Source: Aminobacter sp039907765
Lineage (GTDB): Bacteria > Pseudomonadota > Alphaproteobacteria > Rhizobiales > Rhizobiaceae
DNA: 64,000 nucleotides
Direction: 5' to 3'
Assembly: GCF_039907765.1 (NCBI RefSeq)
Contig: NZ_JARDJI010000002.1
Location: forward strand, 372,001-436,000
Positions 1-8,396 of this stretch are shown here, in pieces. The notes beneath the pieces are model-generated. The model made no database searches and was not told the origin of the DNA. It was given only the letters and a program-made list of their open reading frames with translations. How positions within the stretch are numbered: the first letter of the stretch is position 1; each line of letters starts with the position of its first letter. The position numbers were made by a program, and so were the translations under genes.

Positions 1-178
1 CGTGTTCCGCTCCAAGGAGATCGAGGCAGCACTTGCCAGGAAATTCGAGGCTTCAGCGCTCGAAGGCGTGACCGTCCCGGCCAAGAACCTGATGAGCGAC
101 ATCCACGCCTCGGCCGAGTATCGCGCCAACCTCGTGGTCGTGATGGCCAGGCGCGCGGTCGCCGCGGCAAACGCCTGA
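1..178 (+). CDS. FAD-binding subunit of molybdenum hydroxylase (CoxM/xanthine dehydrogenase type), C-terminal end
   Basis: Only the last 58 codons are in the window; the frame is open at the left edge and stops with TGA at 176-178. The visible peptide ends in SAEYRANLVVVMARRAV. This is the typical end of the C-terminal domain of the medium, FAD-carrying subunit of carbon monoxide dehydrogenase and xanthine dehydrogenase family enzymes. Such subunits pass electrons between the molybdopterin/Fe-S subunits and the acceptor. The partner subunits would lie to the left, outside the window. The substrate cannot be told from this fragment. A good terminator follows within 30 bases, so this is the last gene of its operon. 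Confidence 0.72.
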   Translation, partial: VFRSKEIEAALARKFEASALEGVTVPAKNLMSDIHASAEYRANLVVVMARRAVAAANA

Positions 179-202
179 CCGATCGCCGAACTGGGATCAG
201 CG

Positions 203-230
203 AAGGGGCCTCCGGGCCCCTTTGACTTTT
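203..230 (+). terminator. Rho-independent terminator after the FAD-subunit gene
   Basis: An 8-bp perfect stem (AAGGGGCC at 203-210 with GGCCCCTT at 215-222) closes a TCCG tetraloop and is followed by a T-rich tail (TTTGACTTTT). It lies 25 bases after the stop codon of the preceding gene. Confidence 0.8.
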
Positions 231-309
231 CCGGGCGCGTGACCGCGGTGGCCATTCGATGCATCGTCGAAATTGCCACTCCTGGAGTTCCGCCGGACTG
301 GCCGCGCGA

Positions 310-840
310 CTATGCCGGAACGTATGTCAACCTGATCACGTCCCTGCCGATTCGATCGCTCGCCACGAGGCGCAGCGGCGGCCGCGGGCCGGCGAAGAAC
401 GGCCTGCCGCGACCAAGCACGACGGGATGGATGTACAGTCGATACTCGTCAACGAGACCTAGCTCGGTCAGACTTCGCGCCAGCTCGGGTCCGGAAACTT
501 CGATCTCCCCATCCAGGCGAGCCTTCAGCCCGCGTATCGCCGTCTCGACGTCATCTGCGACAAGTGTGGCATTCGGGCCGACGGACTTCAGCGTGCGCGA
601 CACGACCCATTTCGGTTGGCTCCGCCAAGCCGCAGCGTACTCGCGTTCGTCCTCGTCCCATTCGGAATGGTCTTCGTCCCAATACCGCATCACCTCGTAC
701 ATGCCCCGACCGTAGACGCTGCCGGCCAGGCCGCGCACGTCGTCGATGAAATGGCGAAAGAGCGCGCGATCGGGCGCAAATTCCGTGTGATCTACATACC
801 CATCCAGGGACTGGTTCAAAGCGAACACGAGCTTCGCCAT
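310..840 (-). CDS. dihydrofolate reductase family protein (RibD C-terminal domain type)
   Basis: This 176-residue protein begins MAKLVFALNQSLDGYVD and continues with a single domain of the RibD C-terminal/DHFR-like fold. The NQSLDGYV start, the GRGMYEVM turn and the closing HPVVLGRGRPFF segment are the usual landmarks of stand-alone members. Family members bind NADPH and reduce varied small molecules. Most, including this one, have no proven substrate, and this is not a true FolA. I chose the ATG at 840 because AGGAG lies about 10 bases upstream and the family alignment starts there; an in-frame ATG 10 codons earlier lacks support. It is transcribed towards the terminator at 203-230 and has no operon partner. 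Confidence 0.85.
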   Translation of the reverse strand: MAKLVFALNQSLDGYVDHTEFAPDRALFRHFIDDVRGLAGSVYGRGMYEVMRYWDEDHSEWDEDEREYAAAWRSQPKWVVSRTLKSVGPNATLVADDVETAIRGLKARLDGEIEVSGPELARSLTELGLVDEYRLYIHPVVLGRGRPFFAGPRPPLRLVASDRIGRDVIRLTYVPA

Positions 841-1151
841 GCTGCAGGATCTCCTCGCCAAGCTCCTCAAAAGGCTTGAGCCGATGCTACGCAGAAACGA
901 AGCTGGTCACAATCTGGCCGCCGCTTCGTCGGTGAGACCAATAGCGGAGTTCCGCTTTCCAGCCTGTAGGTACAAGGCATACCGTTCCCAAACACCCTCG
1001 GTCATTTCCGATTTAGGGGTTAACGGCCTAGGACCAAAGTCTGCGGCGGCAGGCCCAACATCTTGGCGACTGGCTCTTGGCATGGATCGCCAAGGCGGCT
1101 TACATGCCGCGCACGGTTACATCGCAGTCCCGAGACGTGGAGCAAAACGGA
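841..1151. other. gene-free stretch between divergent genes
   Basis: These 311 bases separate the DHFR-like gene on the minus strand from the hydroxyacid oxidase on the plus strand. I see no convincing gene, RNA or strong promoter box. The plus-strand frame of the oxidase is open back to an ATG at 1077, but the extra residues have no family counterpart. The region presumably carries both promoters. Confidence 0.5.
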
Positions 1152-2294
1152 ATGGCGCGCCCGATAACTTCGATCGCCGATCTTCGCGCTATCGCCAAGC
1201 GCCGCGTGCCGCGCATGTTCTACGACTATTGCGATTCCGGCTCGTGGACGGAAAGCACCTATCGCGAGAACGAGAGCGACTTCGTGCCGATCAAGCTGCG
1301 CCAGCGCGTCGCCGTCGACATGCGCAACCGCACGCTCGAGACGACGATGGTGGGCGAAAAGGTGTCGATGCCGGTGGCGATCGCGCCGACGGGCCTGACC
1401 GGAATGCAGCATGCCGACGGCGAGATCCACGCGGCACGCGCCGCCGAGAAGGCGGGCATCCCCTTCACGCTCTCGACCATGAGCATATGCTCGATCGAGG
1501 ACGTCGCCGAGAACACCTCGAAGCCGTTCTGGTTTCAGCTCTATGTGATGAAGGATCGCGATTTCGTTTCGCGGCTGATCCAGCGCGCCAAGGCGGCGAA
1601 GTGCTCGGCGCTCATGCTGACGCTCGACCTGCAGATTCTCGGCCAGCGCCACAAGGACATCATCAACGGCCTGTCGACGCCGCCGCGGATGACCATCCCG
1701 AACATTGTCAACCTCGCCACCAAGCCGCGCTGGTGCTTCAACATGTTGCGCACCAACCGGCGCACCTTCCGCAACATCGCCGGCCACGCCAAGGGCGTCA
1801 CTGACCTGCGCTCGCTGTCGTCCTGGACTGCGGAGCAGTTCGACCCGGCGCTGAGCTGGGACGACGTCAAGTGGATCAAGGACCAGTGGGGCGGCAAGCT
1901 GGTCCTCAAGGGTATCATGGACGCGGAGGACGCCGAAAAGGCAGCGGCGAGCGGTGCGGACGCGCTGATCGTGTCCAACCATGGCGGGCGCCAGCTCGAC
2001 GGCGCGGTTTCGTCGGTTTCGGCGCTGCCCGAGATCGTCGACGCGGTCGGCGACCGCATCGAGGTGCTGATGGATGGCGGCATCCGCTCGGGCCAGGACG
2101 TCATCAAGGCGGTGGCGCTGGGCGCCAAGGGCGTGTTCATCGGACGCGCCTTCCTCTACGGGCTCGGTGCCGGCGGCGAGGCGGGCGTGACCAGCTGTCT
2201 CGACATCATCCGCAAGGAGCTCGACACCACGATGGCCTTCTGCGGCCTGCGCGACATCAGGGACGTCGACGGCCGCATCATCGCGCGGCGATGA
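1152..2294 (+). CDS. FMN-dependent alpha-hydroxyacid oxidase/dehydrogenase (L-lactate dehydrogenase LldD-like)
   Basis: This 380-residue TIM-barrel flavoenzyme belongs to the FMN alpha-hydroxyacid dehydrogenase family (lactate dehydrogenase, glycolate oxidase, mandelate dehydrogenase). The active-site motif SNHGGRQLDG places the catalytic histidine near residue 277. The FMN phosphate motif DGGIRSGQD and the late GRAFLYGLGAGGEAGV segment follow in the usual order. The family oxidises 2-hydroxyacids to 2-oxoacids, often at the inner face of the membrane; L-lactate is the likely but unproven substrate. I start at the ATG at 1152, preceded by GGAG, where the conserved N-terminus (PITSIADLRAIAKRRVP) begins. 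ATGs at 1077 and 1104 would only add unaligned residues. No lactate permease is adjacent. Confidence 0.9.
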   Translation: MARPITSIADLRAIAKRRVPRMFYDYCDSGSWTESTYRENESDFVPIKLRQRVAVDMRNRTLETTMVGEKVSMPVAIAPTGLTGMQHADGEIHAARAAEKAGIPFTLSTMSICSIEDVAENTSKPFWFQLYVMKDRDFVSRLIQRAKAAKCSALMLTLDLQILGQRHKDIINGLSTPPRMTIPNIVNLATKPRWCFNMLRTNRRTFRNIAGHAKGVTDLRSLSSWTAEQFDPALSWDDVKWIKDQWGGKLVLKGIMDAEDAEKAAASGADALIVSNHGGRQLDGAVSSVSALPEIVDAVGDRIEVLMDGGIRSGQDVIKAVALGAKGVFIGRAFLYGLGAGGEAGVTSCLDIIRKELDTTMAFCGLRDIRDVDGRIIARR

Positions 2295-2391
2295 CCGGCG
2301 AGGGCCAAGCGGGCGCTGCAGTCCGTCCAGGCCCGCGGGAGCCTGGGGCAAGCCGTCCGATCGCAGGTGCGCCTGGCTCGGAGCGACTCCA

Positions 2392-2832
2392 GTGAGACGG
2401 CAGTTTCGCCGCCTTGCCGGCATCGCGACCCTCAACACCAGGCGCGCCGGTTTCCTGGCCCTGGGCCTGCTCATGCTTTTGCTCGGCATCGTCGGCGCAT
2501 TCCTGCCGCTGATGCCGACGACCATCTTCCTGATCGCCGCCGCGTGGTGCTTCGGGCGCTCTTCGCCGCGTTTCGAAGCCTGGCTGCTCGACCATCCCCG
2601 CTTTGGTCCGCCGCTGCACGACTGGCGCGAACAGGGCGCCATTCCGCGCAAGGCCAAGGTCACGGCCTGGATCGGCATGGCACTGGGATATGGGCTGTTC
2701 TGGCTCGGAAAGCCCGATGCGCTGGTCGCAGCAGCGGCGACGGCCTTCGTCGCGGCAGGTGCCGCCTATGTGGCGACGCGGCCGGATCCAAAGCCGAAGC
2801 CGGATGTCGCGGCCGGCCCCGGAGACGAGTAG
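2392..2832 (+). CDS. YbaN/DUF454 family small inner-membrane protein
   Basis: The 146-residue protein has the DUF454 signature near its N-terminus: a hydrophobic segment followed by GAFLPLMPTTIFLIAAAWCFGRSSPRFEAWL. A second hydrophobic pair lies around residues 89-125. The tail is short, hydrophilic and proline-rich (about residues 130-146). The family is widespread in proteobacteria (E. coli YbaN) and its function is unknown. The start is a GTG at 2392, because no in-frame ATG precedes the first helix. The gene follows the hydroxyacid oxidase by 97 bases on the same strand. Confidence 0.85.
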   Translation: MRRQFRRLAGIATLNTRRAGFLALGLLMLLLGIVGAFLPLMPTTIFLIAAAWCFGRSSPRFEAWLLDHPRFGPPLHDWREQGAIPRKAKVTAWIGMALGYGLFWLGKPDALVAAAATAFVAAGAAYVATRPDPKPKPDVAAGPGDE

Positions 2833-2955
2833 CGGGACCTGGCGACGGCCTTTGATTGGGGGACAATTTACGGCGCGCCCTGGCTGATTTGGTCCCGTAG
2901 CCTTGTTGTGCTAGGGAGCGGCGTTATCTGCAGCCCTGCGCGAATTCGAGAAGCC

Positions 2956-3960
2956 ATGACCAAGCTTTATGCCGACGGCGCGAAAATAGTCGCCGTCGCA
3001 CCGATGATGGACTGGACCGACAGGTGCTGCCGCAACTTTCACCGGCGGATCGCCAGGGATGCGTTGCTCTACACCGAGATGGTGGTGGCGGACGCGGTCA
3101 TCCATGGCCCGCGCGAGCGCCTGCTCGGTTTCGACGCCTCCGAGCATCCCATCGCGCTGCAGCTTGGCGGCTCCGATCCGGCGAAGCTTGCCGAGGCGGC
3201 ACGCATCGGCGAGGGCTTCGGCTATGACGAAGTCAACCTCAATGTCGGCTGCCCGTCCGACCGCGTGCAGTCGGGCACCTTCGGCGCCTGCCTGATGAAG
3301 ACGCCCGAACTCGTCGCAGAATGCGTGTCGGCGATGAAGGCGGCGGTGAAGATCCCTGTCACCGTGAAGTGCCGCATCGGCGTCGACCATCAGGACCCCG
3401 AGCCGGCGCTCGATGCGCTTGCCGCACAGGTCTTTGCCGCGGGTGCCGACGCGCTGTGGGTGCATGCCCGCAAGGCCTGGCTCGAGGGGCTGAGCCCTAA
3501 GGAGAACCGCGAAATCCCGCCGCTGGACTACGATCGGGTCTATCGGCTCAAGCAGAATTATCCCAACCGGTTCATCGGCATAAACGGCGGCGTTCAGACG
3601 CTGGAGGAAAGCAGGGCCCATCTCGAAAAGGTAGACGGGGTCATGCTCGGCCGTGCCGCCTACCACACGCCAAGCGTGCTTGGCGGCGCCGATGCGCTGC
3701 TGAGCGGAGCAGAGCCGGAGGACATCGACTACGCGGCCCTGATCGATGCCATGGCCGACTATGCCGCCGGCCACATTGCCGCCGGCGGACGCCTCGGACA
3801 TGTCACGCGCCACATGGTCGGGCTGTTCCACGGCCATGCCGGGGCGCGGCGCTATCGCCAGATCCTGTCGACGGATGCGACCAAGGCGGGTGCCGGCCCG
3901 GAGGTGCTGCACCGGGCCTTTGCCGCCGTCGATCTCGGCGCCGCCAGCGAAGCAGCCTAA
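2956..3960 (+). CDS. dusA: tRNA-dihydrouridine synthase A
   Basis: DusA reduces uridine to dihydrouridine in the D-loop of tRNA (mainly U20 and U20a) using FMN and NADPH. The 334-residue product shows the family start VAPMMDWTD, the active-site segment NLNVGCPSDRVQSGTFGACLM with the catalytic cysteine near residue 99, VKCRIGVD, the DusA-specific WVHARKAWLEGLSPKENREIPPL, and the FMN-binding GINGGV and VMLGRAAY. The ATG at 2956 gives the normal DusA length; the upstream in-frame ATG at 2908 adds an unrelated 16-residue extension. Its stop codon overlaps the stop codon of the convergent protease gene. Confidence 0.96.
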   Translation: MTKLYADGAKIVAVAPMMDWTDRCCRNFHRRIARDALLYTEMVVADAVIHGPRERLLGFDASEHPIALQLGGSDPAKLAEAARIGEGFGYDEVNLNVGCPSDRVQSGTFGACLMKTPELVAECVSAMKAAVKIPVTVKCRIGVDHQDPEPALDALAAQVFAAGADALWVHARKAWLEGLSPKENREIPPLDYDRVYRLKQNYPNRFIGINGGVQTLEESRAHLEKVDGVMLGRAAYHTPSVLGGADALLSGAEPEDIDYAALIDAMADYAAGHIAAGGRLGHVTRHMVGLFHGHAGARRYRQILSTDATKAGAGPEVLHRAFAAVDLGAASEAA

Positions 3961-4658
3961 TCTCTCAGAATCATCCGGTCGCCGCGGACGTCGAAGCCCG
4001 ACAGCGATCCGATGAAATTCATGCCGAGCAGACTCTGCTCCAGTCCGCGGTCGGCCACCAGCACCGGCAGGTTCTTCCGCTCGATCGCGCCGAGCCGGAT
4101 GCTCTCGACCGTCACGCGAGCGGCGCGGGCGACGCCATTGGCGGTCGAGACCGGCACGGCGAAGTTCAGGCTTTCGGGGTCGAAGCCGGCGAGGCGGGCG
4201 TCGGAGGCGGTAAGCACCGTGCTGGTGGCGCCGGTGTCCACCATGGCCTGGATGGTCGCGCCGTTGACCTGAAGGCGCGCGCCGAAATGGCCGTTCGGAA
4301 GCTTGTCGAGGGTTACGGTGGCGCGGCCGTCGCCGTCGATCACCGACAGCGGGCTGCCGGGCACGAGCCCGGCGGTCACGCGGCTTGCGACATCCTGCAG
4401 CTCATACCGGTACTGGTAGCCTGCCACCAGGACCAGGACGATGAGCAGCCATAGCGCGAAGCTGCGCAGGCTGGCACCCAGATGCGTGCGGCGTCCGAGG
4501 ATGCCGGCGCCGATGACCAGCGCCAGCGCGCCGAGATAGACCAGCCTGCCGAAGCTGTCGTTGTCCAGGCCGAGCGTCTCGCCGCCGGAATCGTTGAGCA
4601 TCAGCAGCAGCAATCCGCCGCCGAGCACCGCGATGACGATCCAGAACAGTCGGCCCAT
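3957..4658 (-). CDS. membrane-anchored retropepsin-like aspartic protease (TIGR02281 clan AA type)
   Basis: The 233-residue protein has three hydrophobic segments (about residues 4-20, 38-55 and 66-80) and then a periplasm-facing retropepsin-like domain. The catalytic motif AMVDTGATSTVLT places the aspartate near residue 141. The domain ends with LLGMNFIGSLSGFDVRGDRMIL, the usual closing strand. Retropepsin-type enzymes act as homodimers, one aspartate per monomer. Bacterial members of this family are common in alphaproteobacteria and their substrates are mostly unknown. It lies 15 bases downstream of the DUF1289 gene on the same strand, so the two are probably co-transcribed. Its TAG overlaps the dusA TAA tail to tail. 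Confidence 0.85.
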   Translation of the reverse strand: MGRLFWIVIAVLGGGLLLLMLNDSGGETLGLDNDSFGRLVYLGALALVIGAGILGRRTHLGASLRSFALWLLIVLVLVAGYQYRYELQDVASRVTAGLVPGSPLSVIDGDGRATVTLDKLPNGHFGARLQVNGATIQAMVDTGATSTVLTASDARLAGFDPESLNFAVPVSTANGVARAARVTVESIRLGAIERKNLPVLVADRGLEQSLLGMNFIGSLSGFDVRGDRMILRD

Positions 4659-4673
4659 GTGCTTCGAAGGTCC

Positions 4674-4907
4674 TCAGACTGCGCCGCGTTCGCGGGCCAT
4701 GCGTGCGCGGCGCGTTTCGCGGCGCGGCTTGCGCTCGACCGTTTCGAGCCGGGCGGGCAGCTCCGCCATCACCGCGCGGCGCGTCTGCGGCGTCATCTCG
4801 AGCCAGGCGGAAATTTCGGCGCGGGTGCGGCCGCAGCCGAAGCAATAGCCGGTGGCCGTGTCGATGGAGCAGACGAGGATGCAGGGCGATTCTATAGCCG
4901 TCATCAT
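4674..4907 (-). CDS. DUF1289 family small cysteine-rich protein
   Basis: The 77-residue protein carries a four-cysteine pattern near the N-terminus (C9, C13, C22, C25 in SPCILVCSIDTATGYCFGCG), then a helix with W-L-x-M, and ends in a strongly basic tail (ERKPRRETRRARMARERG). The cysteines look like a metal or Fe-S binding site, as is usual for DUF1289. The function is unknown. Two adjacent ATG codons (4907 and 4904) are possible starts. It is followed by the membrane protease gene. Confidence 0.85.
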   Translation of the reverse strand: MMTAIESPCILVCSIDTATGYCFGCGRTRAEISAWLEMTPQTRRAVMAELPARLETVERKPRRETRRARMARERGAV

Positions 4908-5136
4908 GAATTCCGGTGCATGGGCCTGCTTATGCCCGCTGCCGCTTGCCGCCGCAATATGCAGGCTGCCTCAGCCAGATGGTGCAGCATGCCGCATGAT
5001 GCAAGCCCGCACCGCAGCGGCGTGACGCGTCGTCTGCGCGACGTCGCGACAGATCGGACGCCATGCCGCGATTGTTTTCCCGTGCGGGGAGGGTTATTCG
5101 GCGAGCGACGATTTCCGAACGGCAGGCCCAGCGATC

Positions 5137-6132
5137 ATGACAAGCGCCCAACCCTTTGACGACTTCCGCAACCTGTTCGCGCACATGCCAGAAGGCGACG
5201 TGGCGCAGGCGGGCAAGGTGTGGTCGCTGTTTGCCAAGGCCGACAAGCCGCAGGGCTCGCTCGGGCGCATCGAGGACATCGCGGCCTGGCTGGCGCGCTG
5301 GAGCGGCCGTGCGCCGCCATCGGTGCTGAAGCCGATGGTGGCGATCTTTGCGGGCAACCATGGCGTTGCGGTGCACGGCGTGTCGCCGCGGGCGATGGAG
5401 GCGACGGCGCAGCGTGTCGAATTGTGCGCAGCAGGCGGTGCGGCGATCAACCAGATCTGCGTTGCCAACGATCTCGGCCTCAAGGTCTTCGACCTGGCCC
5501 TGCATCTGCCCACGGCCGACATGACGGTCGAGCCGGCGCTCGACGAGCGCGCCTGTGCCGCCACCATGGCCTTCGGCATGGAGGCGATCGCCGGCGGCAC
5601 CGACCTCTTCTGCATCGGCGATCTCGGCGTCGCCAACACCACCGTTGCAGCAGCCCTCTCGGCCGCCCTGTTTGGCGGCCGAGGCGCGGACTGGGTCGGG
5701 CCGGGCTCCGGCGCCGACGCGGCGATGCAGGCCCGCAAGGCGGCAGTCGTCGACCGGGCGCTCGCCTTGCACGGCGACCGCCTCAGGGATCCCTTCGAGG
5801 CGCTTCGCCGAGTGGGCGGGCGCGAGTTCGCGGCGATCGCCGGCGCCATCCTTGCAGCGCGCATGGAGAAGATACCGGTGCTGCTCGACGGCTTCGCCAC
5901 GACGGCGGCGGCGGCAGTGCTTTACGCTTGCGACTCGAGAGCGCTCGACCACTGCATGTTCTCGCATGTCTCGACCGAACCGGGCCACGCCCGCCTGCTC
6001 GCCAAGCTCGGAGCCCGGCCGCTGCTCGGCCTCGGGATCGACCATGGCGAGGCGGTGGGCGCAGGGCTTGCCGCCGGCCTTGTCAAGACGGCGGCCCAGA
6101 TCAGCTCGGGCATGGCGGCGGCCGTACGCTGA
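5137..6132 (+). CDS. cobT: nicotinate-nucleotide--dimethylbenzimidazole phosphoribosyltransferase
   Basis: The enzyme transfers phosphoribose from nicotinate mononucleotide to 5,6-dimethylbenzimidazole, making alpha-ribazole phosphate for the lower ligand of cobalamin. The 331-residue product has the family landmarks DKPQGSLGRIEDIAAWLA, IFAGNHGVAVHGVSP, FCIGDLGVANTTVAAAL and MFSHVSTEPGH. Near the end is GIDHGEAVGAGLA, with the catalytic glutamate near residue 305. I looked for a cobalamin riboswitch in the 229 bases upstream and found no recognisable B12 box. No other cobalamin gene is adjacent. Older alphaproteobacterial papers call this gene cobU. Confidence 0.95.
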   Translation: MTSAQPFDDFRNLFAHMPEGDVAQAGKVWSLFAKADKPQGSLGRIEDIAAWLARWSGRAPPSVLKPMVAIFAGNHGVAVHGVSPRAMEATAQRVELCAAGGAAINQICVANDLGLKVFDLALHLPTADMTVEPALDERACAATMAFGMEAIAGGTDLFCIGDLGVANTTVAAALSAALFGGRGADWVGPGSGADAAMQARKAAVVDRALALHGDRLRDPFEALRRVGGREFAAIAGAILAARMEKIPVLLDGFATTAAAAVLYACDSRALDHCMFSHVSTEPGHARLLAKLGARPLLGLGIDHGEAVGAGLAAGLVKTAAQISSGMAAAVR

Positions 6133-6148
6133 CGGCAGAAGGACTGCC

Positions 6149-7666
6149 CTAGGAGCGGGCGGCCAGGCTTCGCGGCAGCGACGTCGGTAGGCCATCGATC
6201 ACCCTGGCCGGCGGGAAGATCGCGACCGCCTCGGTGCCTTCCCTCAGCTTCGATTTGAGGTCGAACTCGCCGCCGTGCAGGGCAAGCAGCCCCTGCACGA
6301 TCGGCAGGCCGAGGCCGGTTCCCTGTTCCGCGCTCTTGATGGCGATCGAGCCCTGGCCGAAGGCGGAGAGGACGATCGGTATCTCCTCGGGCGGGATACC
6401 GGGTCCATTGTCCTTGACCGAGATGTATTGCCCGCCGCCCGCGGTCCAGCCGACGAGCACCCGTATTTCGCCGCCTGTCGGCGAGAATTTTATCGCGTTC
6501 GACAGGAGATTGAGCGTGATCTGGCGGACCGCCCGCTCGTCGCCGAGCAGGCGCGGCAGCGACGCCTCGAAGTCCTGGACGATGCGCAGGTCCTTGTTGC
6601 GCGCCTTGAGCTCCATCATGTGGCAGCAATCCTCGACGACCGAGAGCAGGGCGAGCGGCTCCTCGTTGAGCCGGTAGCGGCCGGCCTCGATACGGGAAAG
6701 GTCGAGGATTTCATTGATGAGGTCGAGCAGGTGCTGGCCCGAATCGTGGATGTCTCGCGCATACTCGCGATAGGTCGGGCTGTTGATCGGCCCGAGTACC
6801 TCGCCTGCCATCACCTCGGAGAAGCCAAGGATCGCGTTGAGCGGCGTGCGCAGTTCATGGCTCATCGTCGCCAGGAAGCGCGACTTTGCGAGATTGGCAT
6901 CCTCGGCGCGTCGCCTTGCCTCGTCGGACATCGACTTGGCCGTTTCCAGTTCGGCGACGAGCGCGTCCATCTCGGAGCGGAAGGACATCAGCATCAGGGC
7001 CGAGCGGTTCATGATGCGGGCCACATAGGCGAAGAAGGGCAGGGCCGCGACGAGCAGGGCCACCATCATGATGCCCAGCGGTTCGGAGAGCTCGACCCCG
7101 AAAGCGGCATAGGCGGCAACAGGCAGGGCAAAGGTGGCGACCAGCGCACCGTGCAGCGAAGAGGCCAATATGGCCGTGGCGGCCATGGCGACCAGCAGCG
7201 ATACGCCCTTGACGATCGTCAGCTGGCCCGGTTCGCAGGCCGGGCAGGTCATGGCCGCCAGATAGGCCCAGGCAAGGCCGGTGATGAAATGGCCGGCGAG
7301 GAAGTTGCGGCGCGCGGACACCGGCGAAATCTCTGCCGGTGGGGCGCTGTCGACGCGGCGGGCAAGAATGGCGAGGCCGACATAGCCGGTAATGGCCGCG
7401 ATCGCCCAGACCAGGATCTCGGCGCCGGCGCCGAATGCGACGGCGGTCGCGGCGAGGACAGCGACCAGGAGCGGAATCGTTGCCGAGTTGGCGACGATCG
7501 ACCCGGCGTGCTGCTTCAGCAACTCGCGGTCGAAGGCCAGGCCGCCGGGTTGTTGCGAGAGACGATCACGCGTCTTGCGCACGGCACGCGCAACATCGCT
7601 GTTGCGGTGGCGTTTCCTGCGGTCCACAATGATCTTGTCCGCCGTGTCCGAGCGTTGCAACGGCAT
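6149..7666 (-). CDS. membrane histidine kinase of the PleC/DivJ/PdhS group
   Basis: This 505-residue sensor kinase has a basic N-terminus, about six membrane helices (residues 60-217) and a short coiled linker. The HisKA domain has the phospho-acceptor motif MSHELRTPLNAILGFSEVMAGEVLGP (histidine near residue 270). The ATPase domain carries the N box NLLSNAIKFSP, DNGPGIPPEE and GTGLGLPIV. The GEVLGP run directly after the H-box is typical of kinases that act on DivK/PleD-type single-domain regulators and so on the CtrA cell-cycle circuit. The exact orthologue (PleC, DivJ or a PdhS paralogue) cannot be fixed from sequence alone. No response regulator is adjacent, which fits an orphan cell-cycle kinase. 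It is convergent with cobT. Confidence 0.87.
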   Translation of the reverse strand: MPLQRSDTADKIIVDRRKRHRNSDVARAVRKTRDRLSQQPGGLAFDRELLKQHAGSIVANSATIPLLVAVLAATAVAFGAGAEILVWAIAAITGYVGLAILARRVDSAPPAEISPVSARRNFLAGHFITGLAWAYLAAMTCPACEPGQLTIVKGVSLLVAMAATAILASSLHGALVATFALPVAAYAAFGVELSEPLGIMMVALLVAALPFFAYVARIMNRSALMLMSFRSEMDALVAELETAKSMSDEARRRAEDANLAKSRFLATMSHELRTPLNAILGFSEVMAGEVLGPINSPTYREYARDIHDSGQHLLDLINEILDLSRIEAGRYRLNEEPLALLSVVEDCCHMMELKARNKDLRIVQDFEASLPRLLGDERAVRQITLNLLSNAIKFSPTGGEIRVLVGWTAGGGQYISVKDNGPGIPPEEIPIVLSAFGQGSIAIKSAEQGTGLGLPIVQGLLALHGGEFDLKSKLREGTEAVAIFPPARVIDGLPTSLPRSLAARS

Positions 7667-7742
7667 GTGTTAAGTCGATTTTCGCGCGCGCTTACCTTAG
7701 TTCTCCACGCTACGTCCGAATGATTAAGGGATTGTTTTCCAT

Positions 7743-8357
7743 ATGAGCCGTTCGTGGTCCGGCAGACCGCGGCAGCGGCAATTTCGGCCGCGCAGCCGCT
7801 GGCGCAAGCTCGCCGATTATGGCCTGACTGCCGCCATCCTTGCGCTGCTGGCGCTGGTCTCGGCCCGCCTCGACCGCTTCGACATGCGCAACACTGAAGG
7901 CGTGGCTATCGTCAATGACGGCGATTCGATCACGCTCGGCGCCGAACGCGTCCGCCTCCGCGGCATAGATGCGCCCGAGTTCGCGCAGGTCTGCAGGAAG
8001 GACGGCGAGGAATATGCCTGTGGCAGGCGCGCGCGGGAGGCGCTGTCGAAGCTCATAGCCGGGCGCCGCGTCGCCTGCGCCGGCTGGGAACGCGACAAGT
8101 ACGACCGGCTGCTCGGCGAATGCAGCGCGGGCGGGATCGATCTCAACCGGGCGCAGGTCCAGGCCGGCTGGGCGGTCGCTTATGGCGACTACCAGGCCGA
8201 AGAGCTTGCAGCGCGCCGGGCCGGAAGGGGCATGTGGGCCGGCGAGTTCGACCGGCCGCGCGACTGGCGCGCTACTCATGGCGAAATGACCGACATCGAG
8301 CCCGGCACCTATGGCCGCATCCTCAACTGGCTCAGAGAAATCTTTCGATTCTCGTAG
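7743..8357 (+). CDS. thermonuclease (SNase-like) family protein, membrane-anchored
   Basis: The 204-residue protein has an arginine-rich N-terminus, one membrane segment at about residues 27-43 and then a staphylococcal-nuclease fold. VNDGDSITLGAERVRLRGIDAPEF matches the Ca2+-binding and first catalytic-arginine region, and ERDKYDRLLGEC matches the second arginine region. The last part (GRGMWAGEFDRPRDWR) also fits the family. Secreted or anchored SNase homologues are frequent in Rhizobiales; nuclease activity is likely but unproven here. It is divergent from the histidine kinase gene, with 76 bases between the two starts. Confidence 0.87.
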   Translation: MSRSWSGRPRQRQFRPRSRWRKLADYGLTAAILALLALVSARLDRFDMRNTEGVAIVNDGDSITLGAERVRLRGIDAPEFAQVCRKDGEEYACGRRAREALSKLIAGRRVACAGWERDKYDRLLGECSAGGIDLNRAQVQAGWAVAYGDYQAEELAARRAGRGMWAGEFDRPRDWRATHGEMTDIEPGTYGRILNWLREIFRFS

Positions 8358-8396
8358 CTTGCGACCTATACTTGGCACGTGAAGCAAGGAGGCATC

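Noticed and set aside
1077..1151. Upstream starts for the hydroxyacid oxidase
   Set aside because: The ATGs at 1077 and 1104 add residues not found in the family, and a better ribosome site precedes 1152.
1020..2678. 552-codon minus-strand frame opposite the hydroxyacid oxidase and DUF454 genes
   Set aside because: It spans two clear genes and their gap, with an Arg/Ala/His-rich translation and no family match.
4908..5136. Possible cobalamin riboswitch upstream of cobT
   Set aside because: No B12 box or matching stem pattern could be seen on the plus strand.
6134..6148. Small hairpin GGCAG-AAGGA-CTGCC between cobT and the kinase gene
   Set aside because: Only five base pairs and no T run; too weak to call a terminator although the position would fit.
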